From: Bradyrhizobium daqingense
GTDB taxonomy: Bacteria > Pseudomonadota > Alphaproteobacteria > Rhizobiales > Xanthobacteraceae
Assembly: GCF_021044685.1 (NCBI RefSeq)
Contig: NZ_CP088014.1
Span: 6,000,001 to 6,064,000, forward strand
Direction of reading: 5' to 3'
DNA length: 64,000 nucleotides
Made by a program: the position numbers and the translations under genes. Each line of letters begins with the position of its first letter. Position 1 is the stretch's first letter. The notes under the pieces are model-generated. The model was given only the letters and a program-made list of their open reading frames with translations. It was not told the DNA's origin and made no database searches. Positions 42,352 to 49,086 of the stretch are shown in pieces.

Positions 42352-42489
42352 CTCGTGCCCCGGACGCGACGCAGCGCGTAGCGGTGCGTCGCAGAGCCGG
42401 GGCCTACGTCTCCACAAGCTCGGACTTGGCCTTCTGGGTCCCGGCTCTGCGGAGCAGCGTTGCACGCTGCACCGCGTCCGGGACACGAG
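42352..42489. repeat. Repeat family A, inverted pair a/b
   Basis: Two copies of a palindrome-rich element of about 52 bp face each other: 42352-42403 (forward, beginning CTCGTGCCCCGGACGCGACG) and 42437-42489 (reverse, GGTCCCGGCTCTGCGGAGCA). They lie 33 bp apart between the serine hydrolase and the SDR gene. The family recurs at 45007, 45090, 47275, 47362 and 47785. Confidence 0.85.
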
Positions 42490-42497
42490 AGCAGGCG

Positions 42498-43265
42498 TCA
42501 GCTAATCGTCGCGCCGCCGTCGATCACCATGGTCTGGCCGGTCATGAAGTCGCCGGCCTTCGATCCCAGGAACACGGCGGCGCCCGCGATCTCGTCGGGG
42601 ATGCCGATGCGCAGGAGCGGCGAGCGCGAGGTCGAGGCCTTCAGGTTCTCCGGATTGTCCCACAGCGCTTTCGCGAAATCGGTCTTGATCAGGCCGGGCG
42701 CGATGCAGTTCACGCGGATGTTGTCCTTGCCATATTCGCAAGCGAGGTTGCGCGCGAGCTGCATATCGGCGGCCTTCGAGATCGCGTAGGCGCCGAGGAT
42801 GGTCGAGCCCTTGAGGCCGCCGATCGACGAGACGATGATGATCGAGCCGTCCTTGCGCTCGATCATCTGCGGCACCACCATCGAGATCAGCCAATTGTTG
42901 GCGACGATGTTGTTATCAAGGATCTTCCTGAACTGGTCGTCGGAGATGCCGGCGAGCGGGCCGTAATACGGGTTCGATGCGGCGTTGCAGACCAGCACGT
43001 CGATCCTGCCGAAGGCGCGGTTGCTCTCGTCGACCAGGTTCTGCAGGTTCTCCTTCGAGGAGATGTTGGCGGCGATCGCGACCGCGGTGCCCTTGCCGTA
43101 TTTGTCGTTGATGCCCTTGGCCACCTGCTCGCAGACGTCGGCCTTGCGCGAGGAGATCACCACCTTGGCGCCGTGCTCGGCCATGCGCTCGGCGATTGCG
43201 AGCCCGATGCCGCGCGTCGAGCCAGTGATGACGGCGACTTTCCCCTTCATATCGAACAAGGTCAT
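42498..43265 (-). CDS. SDR family oxidoreductase
   Basis: Classical short-chain dehydrogenase of 255 residues. The cofactor loop TGSTRGIG occupies 14-21. Ser146/147 and Tyr160-x3-Lys164 form the catalytic set. The C-terminal FMTGQTMVIDGGATIS is typical. The start follows a GGGAG ribosome site, so upstream in-frame codons are excluded. The Arg in the cofactor loop suggests NADP preference. It may reduce a 3-keto or alcohol group in lipid metabolism. The substrate is unknown. Confidence 0.87.
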   Translation of the reverse strand: MTLFDMKGKVAVITGSTRGIGLAIAERMAEHGAKVVISSRKADVCEQVAKGINDKYGKGTAVAIAANISSKENLQNLVDESNRAFGRIDVLVCNAASNPYYGPLAGISDDQFRKILDNNIVANNWLISMVVPQMIERKDGSIIIVSSIGGLKGSTILGAYAISKAADMQLARNLACEYGKDNIRVNCIAPGLIKTDFAKALWDNPENLKASTSRSPLLRIGIPDEIAGAAVFLGSKAGDFMTGQTMVIDGGATIS

Positions 43266-43299
43266 GTTTCTCTCCCAGAGTATGAACTTCGTATTTGAT

Positions 43300-43376
43300 G
43301 TCATTCCGGAGCGGTCCGCAGGACCTAACCCGGAATCTCGAATTCCGGGTCGATGCTTTGCATCGCCCGGAATGAC
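43300..43376. repeat. 77-bp palindromic element with 10-bp terminal inverted repeats
   Basis: GTCATTCCGG (43300-43309) and its complement CCGGAATGAC (43367-43376) bound an element with further inner dyads (GAATTC centre, GCGATGC-type arm). I recognise it as a common Bradyrhizobium intergenic repeat. It lies between the SDR and phosphatase genes without touching either. Confidence 0.8.
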
Positions 43377-43383
43377 CGCTCAG

Positions 43384-44082
43384 CTACGCCAGCTTCTTGA
43401 CTTCAGGACCCGCCGGCTGATGCATTGCCGCATGCGCGTCGTCGGCGATCCACGGCTGCTGGTTCACCATCGGCAGCCGCCAGACGGTCCGCTCGGGACT
43501 TGCGAAATGATCGAGCCGCGTCACCGACACATTGTCGATGTCGAATGCGAGCCCCTGCTCCGGCAGATCACCGAGCGCAAGCCCGACCGCGGCCTTGATG
43601 GTGCCGCCATGGGCGACCGCGATGATATCCTGGCCAGCCGCCTCCTTGTTGATCCGCTCGATGGTACGGCGCGTGCGGTTGTAGAGATCCATGAAGCTCT
43701 CGCCGCCGGGCGCGGGCTCGTTGATGTCGGCGAACCAACTCGTGCCGACGGGGCGGCTCGCGATGAACGCGGCGCGGTTCATACCCTGCCAGCGTCCGAG
43801 ATTCTGTTCGGCGAGATCCGCCTCCCATTTCATTGACGCGGGCCGCGGGAAGCCGGTTGCCCAGATCGCCTCGGCGGTCTGGTGCGTGCGCATCAGGTTG
43901 CTCGAATACCAGACTGCCTTGCGTGGCAGCACCTTGGCAACGGCATTGAACACATACGTATCACTGGTGTCGCAAGCGATGTCGGACTGTCCGTAAATGT
44001 TGCCGCCGTCATTGCGCACCGGCGCGTGCCGCACCCACCACCACCGCGTCGTGACCACGTTCGGCTTGTCTGCGCCTGCCAT
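43384..44082 (-). CDS. Histidine phosphatase family protein
   Basis: Phosphoglycerate-mutase-like phosphatase of 232 residues. The nucleophile is His19 in the VRHAPV motif with Arg18. A second arginine is at 65 (SNLMRTHQTA) and the second histidine at 158 (VAHGGTI). GGAAGG precedes the start ATG. The long upstream in-frame extension is shadow of the SDR gene. It would remove phosphate from a small metabolite. The substrate is unknown. Confidence 0.85.
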   Translation of the reverse strand: MAGADKPNVVTTRWWWVRHAPVRNDGGNIYGQSDIACDTSDTYVFNAVAKVLPRKAVWYSSNLMRTHQTAEAIWATGFPRPASMKWEADLAEQNLGRWQGMNRAAFIASRPVGTSWFADINEPAPGGESFMDLYNRTRRTIERINKEAAGQDIIAVAHGGTIKAAVGLALGDLPEQGLAFDIDNVSVTRLDHFASPERTVWRLPMVNQQPWIADDAHAAMHQPAGPEVKKLA

Positions 44083-44129
44083 CGAAACCCTTCCATCCCG
44101 TGTAATGTCGCTGTACGTCAGGTGTGAAC

Positions 44130-44170
44130 GTGTCTCAAGACACTTTACCGTTTGAAATCTTGTTTGAAAT
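44130..44170. promoter_or_regulatory. Palindrome and tandem repeat in a divergent spacer
   Basis: Between the phosphatase and the plus-strand SDR lies a 14-bp palindrome (GTGTCT-CA-AGACAC, 44130-44143). It is followed by two direct copies of GTTTGAAAT (44150-44158 and 44162-44170) with a 12-bp period. They look like regulator sites for one or both divergent genes. The regulator is unknown. Confidence 0.4.
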
Positions 44171-44215
44171 TCCGTCGCGCGGCAAGGGCCGCGCACGAAG
44201 CAAAGGGAGAAGCGC

Positions 44216-45001
44216 ATGGGCCGCCTGCAAGGCAAATCCGTCATCATCACCGGCGCCGGCAGCGGCATCGGTCGCGCCGCCGCACTGTTGTTCACTCGGG
44301 AAGGCGCAAAACTGATCGCGGTCGATCGCACCGAGGCGGTGAAGGAGACCGTCGCGGAAATCAAGTCCGCCGGCGGCGTCGCGGAAGCCATGGTGGCGGA
44401 TGCGGGCTCCGAGCAGGACGTCATCGCCGTGATCGACAAAGCCGTGAAGGCGCATGGCCGGCTCGACGTGATCTGGGCCAATGCCGGCGTCTCCGGCGGG
44501 CTCGTTCCGCTTGCCGAGCAGACCGTCGAGCACTGGCAGGAGATTCTGCGCGTCAATCTGATCGGACCGTTCCTCGCGGTAAAATACGCCATGCCGCACA
44601 TGGTCAAGCAACAGTCCGGCGCGATCGTGCTGACCGCCTCCGTCGCGGGCCTCAAGGCCGGCGCCAGCGGACATCCCTACGCCGCAAGCAAGGCCGGCGT
44701 GATCAGCCTGGTGCAGACCACGGCCTATTCGCTCACCGGAACCGGCGTGCGCATCAACGCGGTGTGCCCGGGCCTGATCGAGACCGGCATGACCAAGCCG
44801 ATCTTCGACCGCGCCAAGGAGCGTGGCACCCAGGACAAGATCGGCCAGCTCAACCCGCTCAAGCGCCCCGGCCAGCCGCACGAGCTGGCGGCGATGGGAC
44901 TGTTTCTGGCGAGCGACGAGGCGTCGTATGTCAATGGGCAGGCGTTCCCGGTCGACGGTGGTTTGACGGCGTCGATGCCGTATACGGGCAAACCGGTGTA
45001 G
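44216..45001 (+). CDS. SDR family oxidoreductase (3-oxoacyl-ACP reductase-like)
   Basis: Classical SDR of 261 residues: TGAGSGIG loop (12-19), Ser142 and Tyr155-x3-Lys159, and PVDGGLTASMPYTG at the C-terminus. An Asp37 in AVDRTE points to NAD rather than NADP. A GGGAG ribosome site precedes the ATG. It is divergent from the histidine phosphatase. The substrate is unknown, and the fold fits a hydroxyacyl or alcohol dehydrogenase. Confidence 0.87.
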   Translation: MGRLQGKSVIITGAGSGIGRAAALLFTREGAKLIAVDRTEAVKETVAEIKSAGGVAEAMVADAGSEQDVIAVIDKAVKAHGRLDVIWANAGVSGGLVPLAEQTVEHWQEILRVNLIGPFLAVKYAMPHMVKQQSGAIVLTASVAGLKAGASGHPYAASKAGVISLVQTTAYSLTGTGVRINAVCPGLIETGMTKPIFDRAKERGTQDKIGQLNPLKRPGQPHELAAMGLFLASDEASYVNGQAFPVDGGLTASMPYTGKPV

Positions 45002-45006
45002 CCAGG

Positions 45007-45150
45007 TCTCGTGTCCCGGACGCGCTGCAACGCTCTTGGCGTTGCTGCGCAGAGCCGGGGCCCAGAAGCCCACGGCACTCGCTGAGACATGGGCCCCGGC
45101 TCTGCAGCGCACCGTCGAAGAGACGCTGCGCTGCGTCCGGGGCACGAGAG
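45007..45150. repeat. Repeat family A, inverted pair c/d
   Basis: A second facing pair: forward copy 45007-45063 (starting TCTCGTGTCCCGGACGCGCT) and reverse copy 45090-45150 (ending CCGGGGCACGAGAG). The gap between them is 26 bp. The arrangement matches pair a/b, but the bases between the copies differ. Confidence 0.85.
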
Positions 45151-45178
45151 TGGAGTTTGGCGCACGGAAACCTCCGCC

Positions 45179-45263
45179 GTCATTGCGAGCGGAGCGAAGC
45201 AATCCGGACTGCTTCCGCGGAAACAGTCTGGATTGCTTCGTCGCAAGGGCTCCTCGCAATGAC
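45179..45263. repeat. 85-bp MITE-like element with 11-bp terminal inverted repeats
   Basis: GTCATTGCGAG (45179-45189) and CTCGCAATGAC (45253-45263) are perfect inverted ends. Inside, CGAAGCAATCCGGACTG (45195-45211) faces its near-complement at 45224-45240. This is a recognised dispersed Bradyrhizobium repeat. It has no coding capacity. Confidence 0.85.
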
Positions 45264-45359
45264 TGAGTATGGGGCGACATGGCCGCTTCATCGTTCGCAT
45301 CTCAATCGCAGACACAGCTTTGCAGCCTCGCGGCCGATCTCGCCCGAGCTTTGCGTCGA

Positions 45360-45905
45360 TGCCTCACCTTCAATTGAAAGAGGGCGCAGGGAAGACCGGG
45401 TGCCGGCCGGGCACCCACGGTCCACTGTGCGAAAGCGTGTGCTTACAAAGATTGCACAGCGGCATACAGGTGAAGCCAAGCAACCGGCCTTCCCTGCGCA
45501 GTGGTTTTACGGCGTATGTCGTGCTCTCCCCGGGGAGCGATGCACTATTGCCCCCGTCGCCTTGCGGATGGCTGATGCGCGTGCCCGGTTAGGCCGCCAC
45601 ATCACCGCAAGACTTGGCGTACAGACCCCGGACGCCAGGACGACACGATTTTGCCGTACGCGAACCGCACCCGTCGTTGGCGCGACGCTTTCGCTCACGG
45701 TTGCCCGCCCCGCGAAGCCCTTCGCGCCGGTGTGACCCACGTCCACCGCCGCCCGGCCCGCGTTCGTGACGATCGCGATACGCCCCTCTTCGTTGGGCCG
45801 GGATGCGGCGATACATACGCCGTTTCCGAATTTCGGTAAAGTGGAATATTTTCGAGGGCGAGCGTTGACCCAGCTCTGGCGTGTTTTGCCCGGCGGGCAA
45901 CGCAA
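45360..45905. repeat. Long repeat-like block with ghost ORFs
   Basis: This 546-bp block has frames open on both strands, but none has a ribosome site and all read like the spurious arginine/cysteine-rich proteins often annotated in Bradyrhizobium. The text (for example the stretch around 45720-45840) is familiar to me as a sequence recurring in these genomes. With the neighbouring elements it makes 45002-46081 a gene-free region. The call depends on recognition; a self-comparison of a full genome would settle it. Confidence 0.55.
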
Positions 45906-45911
45906 GGCCTA

Positions 45912-45988
45912 GTAGCCCGGATGAGCGCAGCGACATCCGGGATTTCCGTCGGCACCGTCCCGGGTGTCGCTTCGCTCACCCGGGCTAC
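45912..45988. repeat. 77-bp inverted repeat
   Basis: Two arms of about 30 bp (45912-45941 starting GTAGCCCGGATGAGCG, 45959-45988 ending CCCGGGCTAC) are nearly perfect complements with a 17-bp loop. It is a dispersed Bradyrhizobium-type palindrome about 90 bp before argE. Confidence 0.85.
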
Positions 45989-46081
45989 CGCTAGTGTCGT
46001 GTTGATTTGCCCATCCCGCCACCACATTGGTATGGTTCATGCAAGCACCTCAGCTTCCATTCCCCTGACCAGATCCTGAAA

Positions 46082-47254
46082 ATGCAGAGTTCAAGACCCG
46101 ATCGCATCCGCCAACTTCTCGCCGACCTCGTCGGCTTCAATACCGTCAGCGACCGCAGTAACCTGCCCCTGATTGCCCATATCGAAAGTTACCTCGCCGC
46201 GTTCGGCATCAAGGGTGAGCGCCTCGTCGATGAAACCGGGCAGAAAGCCTCGCTGTGGGTCACGATCGGACCCGACGACCCGCCAGGCCTGGTCCTGTCG
46301 GGCCACACCGACGTCGTGCCCGTGGTCGGCCAGGACTGGAGCCACGATCCGTTCAAGCTGATCGAGCGCGACGGCAAGCTCTACGGCCGCGGCACCACCG
46401 ACATGAAGGGCTTTGTCGCGGTCTGCCTCGCGATGGTGCCGGAGATGCTGGAGGCCAAGCTGACGACTCCGATCCATCTGGCGATCTCCTATGACGAGGA
46501 GATCGGCTGCGTCGGCGTGCGGCCGATGCTGCGCGAAATCGCGAAGAAGAAGGTCAGGCCGCTCGGCGCTTTCATCGGCGAGCCGACCCAGATGCAGGTC
46601 ATCATCGGCCATAAGGGTAAGCACGGCGTCCGCGCCACGTTCCACGGCCTCGCCCGCCACTCCTCGATCGCGCCCGACGGCGTCAACGCGATCGAATATG
46701 CCGCCGAGCTGATCACCGAGATTCGCCACCGTGCGGAGAAGCTCGCCGCCGTACAATCGAGCGACAGCCTGTACGACGTCCCGCACTCGACGCTGCTCAC
46801 CAGCATCGTGCACGGCGGCGCAGCGCTCAACATCGTGCCCGACACCTGCACCGTCGAATTCGAATGCCGCGGCATCGGCATCACGGAATCGCGTGAGGTC
46901 ACCGATGCGATCGTTGCCTGGGCCAGGGCCGAGCTCGAGCCGGCGATGAAGGCGAGGAGTGCCGATTGCGGCATCGAGTTCGAGGAGATCCTTGACTATC
47001 CCGCGCTCGACACGGCGGCCGACGCTGCGATCGTCACGCTCGCCAAGAGCCTTGCCGGACGCAACGACCACGCCAAGGTCGCCTTCGGCACCGAGGCGAG
47101 CCTGTTCACCAGCATGGCCGACATCCCCTCCGTGGTGATCGGGCCCGGATCGATCGCACAGGCGCATACGCCGGACGAATTCGTGGAGATGGCGGAGCTG
47201 GAGAAATGCGCGGAGTTTGTGGAGAGGCTGATCGCGCATTGTGCGAAGGGGTAA
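46082..47254 (+). CDS. argE: Acetylornithine deacetylase
   Basis: Zinc-dependent M20-family amidohydrolase of 390 residues, releasing ornithine from N-acetylornithine in arginine synthesis. Metal and catalytic residues are visible: His75 and Asp77 (SGHTDVVP), Asp107 (GRGTTDMKG), Glu139/Glu140 (DEEIGC). The dimerisation domain (about 180-290) carries HKGKHGVRATFHG and SIVHGGAALNIVPD. The ATG is used because the upstream extension runs through a repeat. A close relative such as another M20 deacylase cannot be wholly excluded. Confidence 0.88.
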   Translation: MQSSRPDRIRQLLADLVGFNTVSDRSNLPLIAHIESYLAAFGIKGERLVDETGQKASLWVTIGPDDPPGLVLSGHTDVVPVVGQDWSHDPFKLIERDGKLYGRGTTDMKGFVAVCLAMVPEMLEAKLTTPIHLAISYDEEIGCVGVRPMLREIAKKKVRPLGAFIGEPTQMQVIIGHKGKHGVRATFHGLARHSSIAPDGVNAIEYAAELITEIRHRAEKLAAVQSSDSLYDVPHSTLLTSIVHGGAALNIVPDTCTVEFECRGIGITESREVTDAIVAWARAELEPAMKARSADCGIEFEEILDYPALDTAADAAIVTLAKSLAGRNDHAKVAFGTEASLFTSMADIPSVVIGPGSIAQAHTPDEFVEMAELEKCAEFVERLIAHCAKG

Positions 47255-47274
47255 TCCAGCACTCGCCGTTGCTT

Positions 47275-47416
47275 GGATCCCGGCTCTGCGCAGCAGCGTT
47301 GCACGCTGCAGCGCGTCCGGGACAAGAGAGAGCGATCGTAGGCATAAGCTCCGAACTCTGGTCTCGTGTCCCGGACGCAGTGCGGTGCGGAGTACCGCAC
47401 TGCAGAGCCGGGACCC
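47275..47416. repeat. Repeat family A, copies e and f
   Basis: Copy e (47275-47330, reverse) and copy f (47362-47416, forward) stand back to back between argE and the GIY-YIG gene. Copy f also forms the left side of an F-R pair with copy g (47785-47840) that encloses the GIY-YIG gene. Confidence 0.85.
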
Positions 47417-47485
47417 AGAGCGCTTGGCGACACCATCGAGATATGCCACCCTAGATCGCATCGCATCAGCGCTGGTTGCACAACC

Positions 47486-47782
47486 ATGCCCTTCTTCGTT
47501 TATATTCTTGCGAGCAAGCGAAACGGGACCCTCTATGTCGGCGTCACCAACGACCTCACTCGCCGGATGACCGAGCACAAGGCCAAGCTCATACCGGGCT
47601 TCACGCGGCAGTACGATGTGACACTGCTGGTCTATTTCGAAACCTTCGAGTCGGCGCTCGAAGCACGCTCGCGCGAGCATACGCTGAAGCGTTGGCGGCG
47701 CGCCTGGAAGCTCAAGCTGATTGAAGACCTCAATCCGGGGTGGCGCGATCTCACGGACGAGCTGAATACTTTGGCGACGTGA
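47486..47782 (+). CDS. GIY-YIG nuclease family protein
   Basis: Stand-alone 98-residue GIY-YIG domain of the UPF0213/small nuclease type. The two core strands are FVYIL and TLYVGVT. The catalytic-type arginine pair follows (Arg26/27 in LTRRMTEH) and a conserved glutamate is at 64 (RSREHTLKRW). The ATG start precedes the motif directly. It lies between inverted family-A repeats, whose outer parts end 2 bp after its stop. The function of such stand-alone proteins is uncertain. Structure-specific DNA cleavage is plausible. Confidence 0.85.
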   Translation: MPFFVYILASKRNGTLYVGVTNDLTRRMTEHKAKLIPGFTRQYDVTLLVYFETFESALEARSREHTLKRWRRAWKLKLIEDLNPGWRDLTDELNTLAT

Positions 47783-47784
47783 CT

Positions 47785-47840
47785 GGGTCCCGGCTCTGCG
47801 GAGCAGCACTGCGTGCTGCACCGCGTCCGGGACACGAGAG
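47785..47840. repeat. Repeat family A, copy g
   Basis: Reverse copy beginning GGGTCCCGGCTCTGCGGAGC and ending GGACACGAGAG. It starts 2 bp after the GIY-YIG stop codon and forms the right arm of the f/g pair around that gene. Confidence 0.85.
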
Positions 47841-47855
47841 CAGCGCATACGAGCC

Positions 47856-47880
47856 AAAAGCGCGGCCATCGGCCGCGCTT
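47856..47880 (-). terminator. Terminator of the phosphotransferase gene
   Basis: A perfect 10-bp stem (AAGCGCGGCC, 47858-47867, with 47871-47880) and ATC loop is followed on the minus strand by TTTT. It lies just beyond the stop of the gene at 47889. Confidence 0.75.
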
Positions 47881-47888
47881 CGCATCTC

Positions 47889-48947
47889 CTACACCGCGCC
47901 CGCCTTCTGCGCGTATTCCCAGGAGGCCTTGGACAGCGGCACGGTGCGCTTGGCTGACTCCAGCGCCTTGGCGTTGGCGGCGGTGCCGTCGCGGACGCGG
48001 CCGGCGATGCCTTGGGTGATGCCGGCGAGGCGGAACAGGTTGTAGGCGAAGTACCAGTTGAGATCCGGCACCGTCATCCTGGTGACGTTGCAATAGATCT
48101 GCGCCGCCTCCTCCACGCTCGGGATGTTGAGTGCCTTGAGGTCGGCACCGTCGAGGCCCGGCATGATCCACTGCATCAACAGATAGGTGAAGTCGGCCAT
48201 GGGATCGCCGAGCGTCGACAGCTCCCAGTCCAGCACGGCCTGCACGCGCGGTTCCGTCGCGTGGAAAATCATGTTGTCGAGACGATAATCGCCGTGGACA
48301 ATCGAGACGCGCGCCTGCTCCGGCACGGTCTTGGGCAGCCATTCGGCGACCTTCTCGAACTCGGGAATGTGCTGGGTTTCGGACGCCCGGTACTGCTTGG
48401 TCCAGCGGTCGATCTGGCGCGCGAAATAGTTGCCTGGCTTGCCGAAGTCGCCGAGGCCGATCGCGACGGGATCGAACATATGGAGCTTCGCCAGCGTCTC
48501 GATCTTGCTGGTGAAGATGTTACGGCGCGCATCGTTGTCCTGACTCGGCAGCGTCGGATCCCAGAATACGCGGCCCTCCTCCATCGACATGATGTAGAAG
48601 GCGGCGCCAATGACGCCGTCGTCCTGGCACAGCGCGTAAGCGCGCGCGACCGGAAAGCCCTGTTTTCCAAGGGCTGCAATGACGCGATATTCGCGATCGA
48701 CCGCGTGCGCGGACGGCAGCAATTTGCCGAACGGCTTGCGGCGCATCACATAGGAGCGGTTCGGCGTGTTCAGCCGATAGGTCGGGTTGGATTGACCGCC
48801 TTTGAACTGGAGGACAACCAGCGGGCCTTCATAGCCTTCGACGTTCTCGCGCATCCAGGCCTCGAGCCGCAGCTCGTCGAAGCGATGCCGCTCCTCGACT
48901 GGCTTGGTGCCCGAGAACTCTTCGTCTTTCCTGACGCCGTCAGCCAC
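47889..48947 (-). CDS. ACAD10/11-type phosphotransferase family protein
   Basis: Protein of 352 residues in the aminoglycoside phosphotransferase superfamily, close to the N-terminal kinase domain of eukaryotic ACAD10/ACAD11. The catalytic loop HGDYRLDN has Asp220 and Asn225, metal Asp240 is in LDWELSTLGDP, and the nucleotide region is GGQSNPTYRL. Such kinases phosphorylate 4-hydroxyacyl-CoA before the partner dehydrogenase acts. The acyl-CoA dehydrogenase just upstream on the same strand (49087) makes this the likely partner. The spacer of 139 bp between them carries a palindrome. Confidence 0.82.
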   Translation of the reverse strand: MADGVRKDEEFSGTKPVEERHRFDELRLEAWMRENVEGYEGPLVVLQFKGGQSNPTYRLNTPNRSYVMRRKPFGKLLPSAHAVDREYRVIAALGKQGFPVARAYALCQDDGVIGAAFYIMSMEEGRVFWDPTLPSQDNDARRNIFTSKIETLAKLHMFDPVAIGLGDFGKPGNYFARQIDRWTKQYRASETQHIPEFEKVAEWLPKTVPEQARVSIVHGDYRLDNMIFHATEPRVQAVLDWELSTLGDPMADFTYLLMQWIMPGLDGADLKALNIPSVEEAAQIYCNVTRMTVPDLNWYFAYNLFRLAGITQGIAGRVRDGTAANAKALESAKRTVPLSKASWEYAQKAGAV

Positions 48948-49000
48948 GATGACGCTCCCTCTTCAGTCCTGACCATTTCAGGTCGCGCATGATCCTAATC

Positions 49001-49035
49001 GGTAACCGCTGACGCACTTGCGTCAAGCGGTCACC
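49001..49035. promoter_or_regulatory. Perfect 16-bp palindrome upstream of the phosphotransferase gene
   Basis: TGACGCA-CT-TGCGTCA (49010-49025) is a perfect dyad, extended by ACCGCT/AGCGGT with one bulged base to a 35-bp stem. On the minus strand it contains a TTGACG that could be a -35 box, so a regulator bound here could control the phosphotransferase gene. It has no T run and is not a terminator. Confidence 0.5.
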
Positions 49036-49086
49036 GGATCAAGCCCTGTCGTTTCTTCAGGTCGGGAGCGCCGCGGGCCCTCCCTC

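Noticed and set aside
44150..44170. Tandem GTTTGAAAT as a second PsrA-type site
   Set aside because: The copies are direct, not inverted, and lack the CAAAC partner at the required spacing. The resemblance to the half-site at 50504 is probably chance.
45269..45735. Coding gene in the repeat block
   Set aside because: Open frames exist, but without ribosome site or recognisable domain, and the composition matches spurious Bradyrhizobium ORFs.
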